A stretch of 64,000 nucleotides of DNA from Mycolicibacterium sp. CR10. Lineage in GTDB: Bacteria > Actinomycetota > Actinomycetes > Mycobacteriales > Mycobacteriaceae. Made by a program: the position numbers and the translations under genes. The notes beneath the pieces were generated by a model. It worked only from the letters and a program-made list of their open reading frames with translations, did no database searches and had not been told where the DNA came from. This document shows positions 7,804 to 17,453 of the stretch, one piece after another (the first letter of the stretch is position 1; every line of letters starts with the position of its first letter). The stretch is from the NCBI RefSeq assembly GCF_005222675.1, contig NZ_STGE01000068.1:124001-188000 (forward strand). Reading direction: 5' to 3'.

Positions 7804-10005
7804 TCAACCAACGTTGTTAACTGCCTTGAACTCTCGACGCCGCCGATGCAGGATCGGTTCGGTGTAACCGTTGGGTTGCGCCCCGCCCGACAGGATCAGC
7901 TCCTGCGCCGCCTGGAACGCGATGTTGTTGTCCGGATCGGGAGCCATCGCCCGGAATTCGGGGTCAGCGGCGTTCTGTTCGTCCACCACCGCGGCCATCC
8001 GGCGCAGGCTGGCTCGAACGTCCTCTTCGGTGATCACCCCGTGGCGCAACCAGTTGGCCAGCAACTGACTGGAAATCCGCAGGGTCGCCCGATCCTCCAT
8101 CAGCGCGACGTCATGGATGTCGGGCACCTTCGAGCACCCCACGCCGGCATCGATCCAGCGCACCACATAGCCCAGGATCGACTGGCAGTTGTTGTCGACC
8201 TCTTCGCGGATCTCCTCCGGCGCCCACGCCAGTTCCTTGGCGAGGGGGATCGTCAGCAATTCCTCGATGGTGGAGCGCTTCTCACCCGCGAGGTCCTGAT
8301 GCACCGCGTAGACGTCCACCTCGTGATAGTGCATGGCGTGCAGCGTTGCCGCCGTCGGCGACGGCACCCAGGCGGTGGTGGCGCCGGCCTTGGGTTGACC
8401 GATCTTCTGCTCGACCATGTCACCCATCAGTTCGGTCATCGCCCACATGCCCTTGCCGATCTGCGCGCGGCCCGAGAACCCCGTCGCGAGCCCGACGTCG
8501 ACGTTCTGGTTCTCGTAGGCCTGGATCCACGGCTGAGACTTCATCGATCCCTTGCGGATCATCGGACCCGCCTCCATCGAGGTGTGGATCTCGTCGCCGG
8601 TGCGGTCCAAAAAGCCGGTGTTGATGAACACCACGCGGTCTGCGGCAGCCTTGATGCAGGCCTTGAGGTTCACCGTGGTACGGCGTTCCTCATCCATGAT
8701 GCCGACCTTGATGGTGTTCTGCGGCAGTCCGAGCACGTCCTCGACGCGGCTGAACAGCTCGCACGTGAACGCCACCTCGTCGGGTCCATGCATCTTGGGC
8801 TTCACGATGTAGATCGACCCGGTCCGGCTGTTGGTCAGCGGACCGTTGCCGTCACCCTGGCGCAGCCCGTGGATGCCGATAAGGCTGGTGAACAACGCAT
8901 CCTGGATGCCCTCCGGGACCTCTGGGCCGTCCTCGCCGTCGGCGTCGAACACCATCGCGTCGTTGGTCATCAGGTGGCCGACGTTGCGCACGAAAAGCAG
9001 GCTGCGGCCGGGCAGCGTGACTTCGCCGCCGTCTGCAGCGGTGTAGGTGCGGTCCTCGCTCAGAACCCGGGTGAACGTCTCGTCGCCCTTGCTGACCTGC
9101 TCGGTCAGGTCGCCGCGGTTGAGTCCGAGCCAGTTGCGGTAGCCGAGCACCTTGTCGTCGGCGTCGACCGCGGCCACGGAATCCTCGAAGTCCATGATCG
9201 TGGTGATGGCGGACTCCAGAACCACGTCCTTGATGCCGGCCTTGTCGGTCGAGCCGATGGGGGAGTCGGGGTCGATCAGAATCTCGATGTGCAAGCCGTT
9301 GTTGACCAGCAACACCGCCGTCGGCCGCTCGGCCTCGCCGAGGTAGCCGACGAACGCGTCGGGATCCGCCAGCGAGGCGGAGCCGCCGTCGTCCAAGGTC
9401 GCGGCGACCCGACCGCTGTCCACCTCGAGTCCGGTGATGTCGGCCCATGATCCGTCGGCGAGCGGGGCCGCCCCGTCGAGGAACTTCCTGGCGTAGGCGA
9501 TGACCTTGTCGCCCCGGACCCGGTTGTAGCCTCGCCCCTTCTCGGCGCCGTCCTCCTCGGAGATGACGTCGGTGCCGTAGAGCGCGTCGTAGAGCGAGCC
9601 CCAGCGCGCATTGGCGGCATTCAGCGCGAACCGCGCGTTGAGGATCGGCACCACCAGCTGCGGGCCGGCGGTGGTCGTGATCTCGTCGTCCACACCTGCG
9701 GTGGTGATCGTGAAATCGGCAGGTTCGGGCTGCAGATACCCGATGTTGGTGAGGAACTGCTGGTAATCCTCGGCGTCGAAGTGGCCGATCACCCGCGCGC
9801 GGTGCCACTTGTCGATCTGCGCCTGCAGGTCGTCGCGGCGGGCGAGCAGGTCCTGGTTCTTCGGGGTCAGATCGGCGACGATCTTGTCGACGCCGGACCA
9901 GAACGTGTCGGGGTCGAGGTCGGTACCCGGCAGCGCCTCGGTGTTGATGAAGTCGTACAACACCGGGGCGACGCGCAGGTTGCCCACCGTCACGCGTTCG
10001 GTCAT
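7804..10005 (-). CDS. glcB: Malate synthase G
   Basis: Condenses glyoxylate and acetyl-CoA to malate in the glyoxylate bypass, in the cytoplasm, with Mg2+. The 733-residue length fits the monomeric G isoform (M. tuberculosis GlcB 741). Recognisable family segments include the N-terminal VGNLRVAPVLYDFIN, MHGPDEVAF, IMDEERRTTVNLKACI, and the C-terminal GCSKVPDIHDV and RATLRISSQ, which lie around the catalytic Cys/Asp region. The ATG at 10005 follows a very strong GAGGGAGGAA site. A longer reading starting at 10056 is rejected because it lacks a ribosome site and adds residues not seen in the family. The neighbour order vWA-glcB is conserved with M. tuberculosis. Confidence 0.97.
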   Translation of the reverse strand: MTERVTVGNLRVAPVLYDFINTEALPGTDLDPDTFWSGVDKIVADLTPKNQDLLARRDDLQAQIDKWHRARVIGHFDAEDYQQFLTNIGYLQPEPADFTITTAGVDDEITTTAGPQLVVPILNARFALNAANARWGSLYDALYGTDVISEEDGAEKGRGYNRVRGDKVIAYARKFLDGAAPLADGSWADITGLEVDSGRVAATLDDGGSASLADPDAFVGYLGEAERPTAVLLVNNGLHIEILIDPDSPIGSTDKAGIKDVVLESAITTIMDFEDSVAAVDADDKVLGYRNWLGLNRGDLTEQVSKGDETFTRVLSEDRTYTAADGGEVTLPGRSLLFVRNVGHLMTNDAMVFDADGEDGPEVPEGIQDALFTSLIGIHGLRQGDGNGPLTNSRTGSIYIVKPKMHGPDEVAFTCELFSRVEDVLGLPQNTIKVGIMDEERRTTVNLKACIKAAADRVVFINTGFLDRTGDEIHTSMEAGPMIRKGSMKSQPWIQAYENQNVDVGLATGFSGRAQIGKGMWAMTELMGDMVEQKIGQPKAGATTAWVPSPTAATLHAMHYHEVDVYAVHQDLAGEKRSTIEELLTIPLAKELAWAPEEIREEVDNNCQSILGYVVRWIDAGVGCSKVPDIHDVALMEDRATLRISSQLLANWLRHGVITEEDVRASLRRMAAVVDEQNAADPEFRAMAPDPDNNIAFQAAQELILSGGAQPNGYTEPILHRRRREFKAVNNVG

Positions 10006-10101
10006 GATTCCTCCCTCGCCGGCACGTGCGCCTCGATGCGCGCGTACCGGATGCAATCCGTCTTCAACACTGTCGATCCAGCTTACCCAGCGGTAACGGG
10101 C

Positions 10102-11013
10102 CTAATCCCCGGCGGCGGTGTCCAGCAGCGCCGCGCAGCGTCCCAGCAGCCTCGCCCGAAGCGGCGCGGCCCGGTCGCTGATCGCTTCCTGGGCCCGTGC
10201 GTATTCCCGGCGACCACCGGGCGTTTCGACGGGAATGGGTGCGTATCCGAACCCCCGCAGATCGTAGGGGCTGGCCCGCATGTCCAGTACGCGGGCGTCG
10301 GCGGCCAACTCGAGGCAGTCCAGGACCAGCCCGGATTCGACCAGCGGTCCGAGCTTGAAGGCCCACTTGTACAGATCCATCCCGGCATGCACGCAGCCCG
10401 GCTGCTCGACGGCGGCCTGCGATTCACGTGTCAACCGCTGGACGTTCCGGGGGGCCGCCGAGTCGGTGAAGAACCGGTACGCGTCGAAGTGGCTGCAGCG
10501 CAACGGCATCGAATCGACCACGGCATCGGTTTCGGAGGTACTCAGACGTAGTGGCACGCCGCTGTGCCGCACTTCGGGGGCCCGGTACACCATGGCCCAC
10601 TCGTGCAGGCCGAAGCAGTTGAATCGCGCTGGCCGAGATGCGGTCGAGCGCAACAGGTCGGCGATGAAGCTCACAGTGCCGGCACGGGCATGAAGGTGGT
10701 CACGGCTGACCGTGACGCCGTCGCCGCGTCGTATGTAGCCGGCACGTTCGAGGTAGCGATCCGCCGACGCCCCGGTGAGCACCACCCCGAAACCCGGATG
10801 CCAGATACGCAGCTGGCGGGGCCGAAGGCTGTAGTAGGTGAACAGGAAGTCGAACACCGGATGCGACCGGCCCGCCCTGCGGCGCGCGAGGTGTGGCTCG
10901 AGGAGTGCGTCGGCCCGGGTGCGGTGCGCCGCCGCCACGGTTCGCCACCGGGACTCGGCGAGTACCCGGTGACCCGCGGCGGGCCGCGCGTCAGACCCGG
11001 TGTGTGCCGTCAC
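10102..11013 (-). CDS. Conserved actinobacterial protein, often labelled 3-methyladenine DNA glycosylase
   Basis: A 303-residue protein whose relatives in mycobacteria are, as I recall, routinely named 3-methyladenine DNA glycosylase. I see no helix-hairpin-helix or other glycosylase signature, so that name is not supported by what is visible. The sequence is rich in Arg, Trp, His and Tyr (for example FDFLFTYYSLRPRQLRIWHP near residues 54-73), with a conserved HAGMDLYKWAFKLGP stretch in the C-terminal half. The GTG start at 11013 lies inside the end of the upstream HlyC/CorC gene (23-bp overlap), so it is probably translated as the last gene of that operon. In M. tuberculosis this position holds unrelated genes. 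Confidence 0.6.
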   Translation of the reverse strand: MTAHTGSDARPAAGHRVLAESRWRTVAAAHRTRADALLEPHLARRRAGRSHPVFDFLFTYYSLRPRQLRIWHPGFGVVLTGASADRYLERAGYIRRGDGVTVSRDHLHARAGTVSFIADLLRSTASRPARFNCFGLHEWAMVYRAPEVRHSGVPLRLSTSETDAVVDSMPLRCSHFDAYRFFTDSAAPRNVQRLTRESQAAVEQPGCVHAGMDLYKWAFKLGPLVESGLVLDCLELAADARVLDMRASPYDLRGFGYAPIPVETPGGRREYARAQEAISDRAAPLRARLLGRCAALLDTAAGD

Positions 11014-12051
11014 GAACGGTTCCCACCAGATCCTCGACGAGGTCCTCCAGCGCCACCATCGCGGTCACCGTGCCGTCGGCCGCGGTGACCAGCGCGAGAT
11101 GGCTGTTGGTACGACGCAGTCGGGAGAGCGCGTCGGGCAGCGGCAGCGACGCCGCAACCCGCGGGAGCGGGCGCACCATCGACGAATCCACCACCGTCGC
11201 ATCGTCGTGTGGATCGGAGACGAGCGGCAGCACGTCCTTGATGTGCAGGTACCCGATGAACGCCCCCCGGGAGTCCGCCACCGGGAACCGGGAGTAACCG
11301 GTTTCGGTCAGCGCCTCTTCCAGGGCGCCGACCGTCGGGCCGGAACCCTCCCGCGAGACGGGGACGGCCCGGATCCGGGCCAGCGGTATCGCCACGTCGT
11401 CGACGACCCGGTTGCGGATCTGCAGCGCTCTGGTCAACCTGCTGTGCTCTTCGGGATCGAGCAGACCCTCTGACAGCGACTCGGCGATCATCTCCGACAG
11501 TTCGACGGTCGACACCGTGATGTCGAGTTCGTCCTTGGGTTCCACGCCGAACGTGCGCAGCGTGACGTTGGCGCACCAGTTGTAGAACCCGATGAACGGC
11601 CGGGCGGCGCGGATCCAGAACAGATACACCGGTATCAGCAGCATTGCGGTCGATTCCGGCCCCGCGATTGCGATGTTCTTGGGCACCATCTCGCCGAGCA
11701 GCACGTGCAGCGTCACCACGACGGACAACGACACCAGGAAGGACACCGTGTGCAGCAACGCGTCGGGAATGCCGAGCAGGCCGAACGGATACTCCAGGAG
11801 GTGCGCGACGGCGGGCTCGGCGACTCGTCCCAGCAGAATTGAACACACCGTGATGCCGAGCTGCGCACCGGCCAGCATCAGCGACAGGTTCTCGCCGGCC
11901 CTGATCACGGTGACCGCGCTCTTCTTGCCCTGCTCTGCCAGTGCCTCCAGCCGATCGCGCCGCGCGGAGATCAGCGCGAACTCCGAGGCCACGAAGAACG
12001 CGTTGGCCGCCAGCAGCACCACTGCCAGCAGGACGCCGAAGATGTCGCCCA

Positions 12052-12052
<1 letters not shown>
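10991..12052 (-). CDS. HlyC/CorC-family transporter protein with CNNM (DUF21) and CBS domains (Rv1841c homologue)
   Basis: A 353-residue membrane protein with an N-terminal DUF21/CNNM transmembrane domain (about residues 1-180, including FGVLLAVVLLAANAFFVASE and HVLLGEMVPKNIAI) followed by a CBS pair, whose second half ends AMVALEDLVEDLVGTVRD. The family is linked to Mg2+/Co2+ efflux or metal homeostasis. It lacks the C-terminal CorC_HlyC domain that the upstream paralogue has. Its ATG overlaps the upstream stop by one base (TGATG), a clear sign of translational coupling, so the pair probably works together. The same pair, Rv1842c-Rv1841c, exists in M. tuberculosis. Confidence 0.85.
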
Positions 12053-13413
<1,361 letters not shown>

Positions 13414-13797
13414 CGCAGAGCTCCTGCGGCGGCGATATCGAGCGGTCGGTCGGTCGGATGACCTGAGAAGCCGGGCCGGGCGCCCGGCCTCCTAGAGGAC
13501 GGTTCGGCGTCGGAGGGCTCAGGCGGCTCGCTACTCGAGGCCGGCCCTGCGAATTCTGCTGGGCCTCCATCCAGTGCCTGCGGCACCTGATCCCTTTCGT
13601 CTTTTCGCGGACGATTCGCGGCGGCCTTTCGGCGCCCGAAATCGACTGACAGTCAACACATGCTAGCGGAATCGGCAGGCCCGGCCGAGCAGGTCCATTA
13701 TCTAGTAAGCCTAACCTTAGTAAGTGGTACCTTCACATCAACCTAGGATTCCCTCATCGGGGAATTCCCCCTTCCGAGAAAGGCGGCACACCCGCAG
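13414..13797. other. Divergent intergenic region, 384 bp, between HlyC/CorC operon and iron ABC operon
   Basis: No protein gene is visible here. On the minus strand it is the leader of the HlyC/CorC operon and contains a perfect 16-bp GC palindrome, GGCCGGGCGCCCGGCC, at 13474-13489, plus a short triple GGTC repeat near 13445. I compared it with the M-box, yybP-ykoY and ydaO riboswitch classes from memory and recognised none. The right end carries an IdeR-like box serving the iron operon. Confidence 0.6.
13701..13719 (+). promoter_or_regulatory. IdeR box (iron-dependent repressor site)
   Basis: TCTAGTAAGCCTAACCTTA matches the mycobacterial IdeR consensus TTAGGTTAGSCTAACCTAA at 14 of 19 positions, with the right half matching 10 of 11. 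It lies 79 bp upstream of an iron(III)-binding lipoprotein gene, which makes iron repression of the following ABC operon likely. Confidence 0.65.
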
Positions 13798-14826
13798 ATG
13801 ACCATCTCGATCTCCCGGCTGGCCGGTGCGTTCGCAGTCGTGGCCGCAATGTTGGCGTTCACCGCCTGCGGGTCCGGACCCACCACCGAGGACGCCGACA
13901 CCATCGTCGTCTACTCCGGCCGCAGCGAAGAGTTGATCGCGCCGTTGATCGAACAGTTCACCGCCGACACCGGAATCGAGGTCGACGCCCGATATGCCGG
14001 TTCGGGCGAACTGGCCGCCCAGCTCGTCACCGAGGGAGACCAATCGCCGGCCGACGTGTTTCTCTCGCAGGATGCGGGCGCGCTGGGCGCTGTCTCCAAG
14101 GCAGGGTTGTTGGCACCCGTCGACCCGGGGACGCTGCAGGCAGTTCCCGAGCAGTTCTCCGCGGCGGACGGCACCTGGGTCGGTGTGTCCGGCCGGGCAC
14201 GGGTCATCGTCTACAACCCGACGCTGGCACCGAACCCACCCGACACGATCGACGGGCTGCTGGCCCCGGAGTGGAAGGGCAAGATCGGGTTCGCCCCCAG
14301 CAACGCGTCCTGGCAGTCCTTCGTCACCGGGCTGCGCGTCGTCCGCGGACAGGACGGCGCCACCCAGTGGCTTCGCGCGTTCAAGGCCCAGGATCCGCAG
14401 GCCTTCGAGAATAACGTCGCGGTACGGGACGCCGTCGATTCCGGCCAGATTCCGCTCGGCCTGGTCAATCACTACTACCTGTACGAGTTGCTCAACAGCA
14501 AAGGCGACGACGCCGTCACCGCGGAGAACAAGTTCATGGCCGCCGGAGACCCCGGCGGGCTGATCAACGTCGCGGGGGTCGGCGTACTCAAGTCGGCACC
14601 GAATGCCGAAGGCGCGCAGGCATTCGCCGCATATCTGGTGGGCGAGTCCGCGCAGAAGTACTTCGCCGAGGAGACGGCCGAGTATCCGCTGGTCGCCGGA
14701 GTGGCGCCCTCCTCAGCGATGCCCCCGCTCAGCGAGCTGCAGCCGCCCGCGGTGGACCTCTCCCAGCTCGACGACATCGAGGCCACGCAGGAGCTGTTGG
14801 TGGAGACCGGCCTGTTGACCAACTGA
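13798..14826 (+). CDS. Iron(III) ABC transporter, substrate-binding lipoprotein
   Basis: Binds ferric iron outside the membrane for import (FbpA/FutA type, ABC class 1 transferrin-like fold). The 342-residue product has a signal peptide and lipobox FTAC with Cys24 as lipid site. Domain hallmarks include TIVVYSGRSEELIAPL at 36-51, DVFLSQDAG at 87-95 and the adjacent tyrosines Tyr227-Tyr228 (NHYYLY) that bind Fe3+ in this family. The ATG at 13798 is preceded by AAAGGCGG. An IdeR-like box lies upstream, and permease and ATPase genes follow at 4 bp and with overlap, giving a complete three-gene importer. M. tuberculosis lacks this operon at this point, where Rv1842c and guaB1 are adjacent. Confidence 0.92.
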   Translation: MTISISRLAGAFAVVAAMLAFTACGSGPTTEDADTIVVYSGRSEELIAPLIEQFTADTGIEVDARYAGSGELAAQLVTEGDQSPADVFLSQDAGALGAVSKAGLLAPVDPGTLQAVPEQFSAADGTWVGVSGRARVIVYNPTLAPNPPDTIDGLLAPEWKGKIGFAPSNASWQSFVTGLRVVRGQDGATQWLRAFKAQDPQAFENNVAVRDAVDSGQIPLGLVNHYYLYELLNSKGDDAVTAENKFMAAGDPGGLINVAGVGVLKSAPNAEGAQAFAAYLVGESAQKYFAEETAEYPLVAGVAPSSAMPPLSELQPPAVDLSQLDDIEATQELLVETGLLTN

Positions 14827-14830
14827 ACAG

Positions 14831-16375
14831 GTGCCAGTGACCTCCGACCGCAACCGCCCGCCGGCGCTGCTGCTGATCCCCGCCGCCCTCGTGGCGGCGG
14901 GGACCTTGATACCGCTGGTCTATCTCGGTGAACGGGCGCTGGAGCGCGGTTGGCCATTCGTCGTCGACGAACTGATCCAGCCGCGCACCGCGGCGTTGGT
15001 CGGCCGGTCGCTGCTGCTCGTGGTGGTGGTCACCGCAGTATGCGTGGTGCTCGGAGTGGGCCTGGCCGTGCTGGTGACCCGCACCGACGTCAAGGCCAGG
15101 CGCGCCCTGGCCGTCGCGCTGACGCTGCCGCTGGCGATGCCGAGCTACCTGCTGGCCTACCTGTGGGTGTCCGCCTTCCCGTCGGTGACGGGCTTCTGGG
15201 GCGCCTGCCTGGTGCTGACTCTCGTCAGCTATCCGCTGGTGCTGCTGACCACGATGGCGGCGCTGGCACGGGTGGACCCGGCGCAGGAGGAGGTCGCTCG
15301 CTCCCTGGGCCTCGGCGGATTCGCCGTGCTGTTCCGCGTGACACTGCGCCAGGCCCGTGCCGCCATCGCCGCGGGCGCACTCCTGGTGGCGTTGTACGTG
15401 CTCAGCGACTTCGGTGCGGTGGCGGCGATGCGCTTCGAGGCGTTCACGTGGGTGATCTACGGCGCGTACCGCTCGGGTTTCAATCCGGCCCGCGCCGCAG
15501 TGCTCTCGCTGGTGCTGCTGGTGTTCGCGGTGGCCCTGGTGATCGCCGAGAGCCGGGCCCGCGGGCTCGCCGCGTCGTCGCGGATCGGCGGTGGCGCGCC
15601 GCGGCAGGCGCCGTTGAACCGCCTCGGGAAGTGGAGCGGGCTCGCGCTGGTGGTTCCGGCCGCGGTGCTCATCGCCGCCCTCGTGGTGCCCGGTGCGACA
15701 CTCGCCGAGTGGCTGCTGGCCGCAGGCCCACGGTGGGACCCCGCTCGATGGGTCAGCGCACTGGGATCCACGATCTGGCTGTCGGTGGCCGCAGCACTGG
15801 CGTCCACCGCAGCCGCCCTGCCGCTGGGTGTGCTGGCCGCCCGCTACCGCGATCGGGCGACACGCACGCTGGAAGGCGCAAGCTATGTGGCGCACGGACT
15901 TCCGTCGGTCGTGATCGCGATCTCGATGGTGTCGCTCGGGGTACTCCTGCTCAGGCCGATCTACCAGCGCGAACCGCTGCTGATCCTGGCGTATACGGTG
16001 CTGTTCGTGCCGTTGGCGATCGGATCGGTCCGCGCCGCGGTGGAAGCTGCGCCGGTCCGCCTGGAGGAGGTCGCCCGCTCGCTGGGCCGCGCGCCGCTTC
16101 GGGCATTCGGCACGGTGACCGCCAGGGTGGCACTGCCCGGGATCGCGGCCGGGGCCGCACTGGTGCTGCTCACCTGCATGAAGGAGCTGCCGGTCACCCT
16201 GCTGCTGCATCCCACCGACACAGACACCCTGGCCACGCGACTGTGGGGGTACAGCTCAGTCAGCGACTATGCCGCGGCGGCGCCGTACGCGGCGGCGCTG
16301 CTGGTTTTCGCAGCGGTGCCCACAGCGGTGCTCGGGATGTGGAGCACCGCGGCGGGCGGAGTCCGCAGTGACTGA
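14831..16375 (+). CDS. Iron(III) ABC transporter, permease (fused double permease)
   Basis: A 514-residue inner-membrane protein made of two binding-protein-dependent permease units in tandem, as in FbpB/FutB. Each unit carries the EAA loop that contacts the ATPase: EEVARSLGLGGFAVLFRVTL near residue 155 and EEVARSLGRAPLRAFGTVT near residue 412. About 12 hydrophobic helices are evident. The GTG start lies 4 bp after the lipoprotein stop. Its 3' end overlaps the ATPase start by 8 bp, so the three genes are translationally linked. It should transport ferric iron delivered by the lipoprotein. Confidence 0.92.
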   Translation: MPVTSDRNRPPALLLIPAALVAAGTLIPLVYLGERALERGWPFVVDELIQPRTAALVGRSLLLVVVVTAVCVVLGVGLAVLVTRTDVKARRALAVALTLPLAMPSYLLAYLWVSAFPSVTGFWGACLVLTLVSYPLVLLTTMAALARVDPAQEEVARSLGLGGFAVLFRVTLRQARAAIAAGALLVALYVLSDFGAVAAMRFEAFTWVIYGAYRSGFNPARAAVLSLVLLVFAVALVIAESRARGLAASSRIGGGAPRQAPLNRLGKWSGLALVVPAAVLIAALVVPGATLAEWLLAAGPRWDPARWVSALGSTIWLSVAAALASTAAALPLGVLAARYRDRATRTLEGASYVAHGLPSVVIAISMVSLGVLLLRPIYQREPLLILAYTVLFVPLAIGSVRAAVEAAPVRLEEVARSLGRAPLRAFGTVTARVALPGIAAGAALVLLTCMKELPVTLLLHPTDTDTLATRLWGYSSVSDYAAAAPYAAALLVFAAVPTAVLGMWSTAAGGVRSD

Positions 16376-17453
16376 GATGCTCGCCGCAGCGGTTGCGGCC
16401 CAAGGTATCTCGAAGTCCTTCGGGGATCGCCGGGTGCTGTCAGGCGTAGACCTCGATCTGCCGGAAGGGACCATCACCGCGGTTCTCGGGCCGTCCGGCT
16501 GCGGCAAGACCACGCTGCTGCGCATCTTGGCCGGCTTCGAACAGCCCGACGCCGGGACGGTGCGGATCGCCGGCGAGACGGTGGCGGGCGGACCCACGAC
16601 CGTGCCGGTCCATCGTCGACGGGTCGGCCTGATGCCGCAGGAAGGTGCACTCTTCCCGCATCTGAGCGTGGGGGAGAACGTCGCGTTCGGCATGGACCGG
16701 GGCACTCGCAGGGAGGCCGGGCCCCGGGTCGCGCACTGGCTGGCGGTGGTCGGTCTGGACGGGCTGGCCGACGCGCGTCCCCATGAGATCTCCGGCGGGC
16801 AGCAACAGCGGGTGGCGCTGGCGCGCGCACTCGCCGCCCAGCCGCGGGTGCTGCTGCTCGACGAACCGTTCGCCGCGCTGGACGCGGGGCTGCGGGTTCG
16901 GGTGCGGGAGGACATCGCGGCGATTCTGCGTGACGCGGGCACCACTGCGCTTCTGGTCACCCACGACCAGTCCGAGGCGCTGTCGCTTCCCGACTCGGTG
17001 GCGCTGCTGATCGACGGCACCATCGCCCAGCACGGCACGCCCGCCGACCTGTACGCCCGTCCCACTACCATTGACAATGCCCGATTCATCGGTGCCACAG
17101 TCGAATTGGCGGGGCATGCGAGCTCGGGAATGGTGCACACCCCGCTGGGGTCGCTGCGCGCCCGGCTTCCGGTGGCCGACGGCGACGCCATCGTGGTGCT
17201 GCGTCCCGAACAGCTGCGATTCGGTGCCGGGCCAACCGGAGCGGCCGCCCAGGTGACGGCGTGCCGGTTCTACGGTGCCGACACCGTCGTCCATGTCCGG
17301 CTCGCCGACGGCAGCGCGGTGGCGCTCCGCAGCCCGGGGGCGACCGGCCTGGCGGTGGGCGCCAGCGTCACCGTCGAGGTCGCAGGAGACGTGCTGGCCT
17401 ATCCGTCACCAACCGGTGGGCAGCGGGTGGCCCTCGGCGAATCCCGCCGCTGA
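16368..17453 (+). CDS. Iron(III) ABC transporter, ATP-binding protein
   Basis: ATPase that powers the ferric importer. From GTG 16368 (361 residues) it shows Walker A GPSGCGKTT, Q-loop MPQEGALFPHLS, signature ISGGQQQRVALARAL, Walker B LLLDEPFAALD and the H-loop THDQSEALSLPD. A C-terminal TOBE-like regulatory domain follows after about residue 245. The GTG overlaps the permease stop by 8 bp; an in-frame ATG at 16377 is the alternative start, and longer versions would run through the permease. The 3' end overlaps the convergent guaB1 gene by 48 bp, an unusually long tail-to-tail overlap. Confidence 0.93.
   Translation: MTEMLAAAVAAQGISKSFGDRRVLSGVDLDLPEGTITAVLGPSGCGKTTLLRILAGFEQPDAGTVRIAGETVAGGPTTVPVHRRRVGLMPQEGALFPHLSVGENVAFGMDRGTRREAGPRVAHWLAVVGLDGLADARPHEISGGQQQRVALARALAAQPRVLLLDEPFAALDAGLRVRVREDIAAILRDAGTTALLVTHDQSEALSLPDSVALLIDGTIAQHGTPADLYARPTTIDNARFIGATVELAGHASSGMVHTPLGSLRARLPVADGDAIVVLRPEQLRFGAGPTGAAAQVTACRFYGADTVVHVRLADGSAVALRSPGATGLAVGASVTVEVAGDVLAYPSPTGGQRVALGESRR

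Noticed and set aside
7579..9450. Long open frame on the plus strand opposite the vWA and glcB genes
   Set aside because: Antisense shadow of GC-rich coding DNA; its translation is Arg/His/Val-rich without motifs.
13414..13700. M-box, yybP-ykoY or ydaO riboswitch upstream of the HlyC/CorC pair
   Set aside because: None of the remembered consensus cores of these classes could be found on the minus strand.
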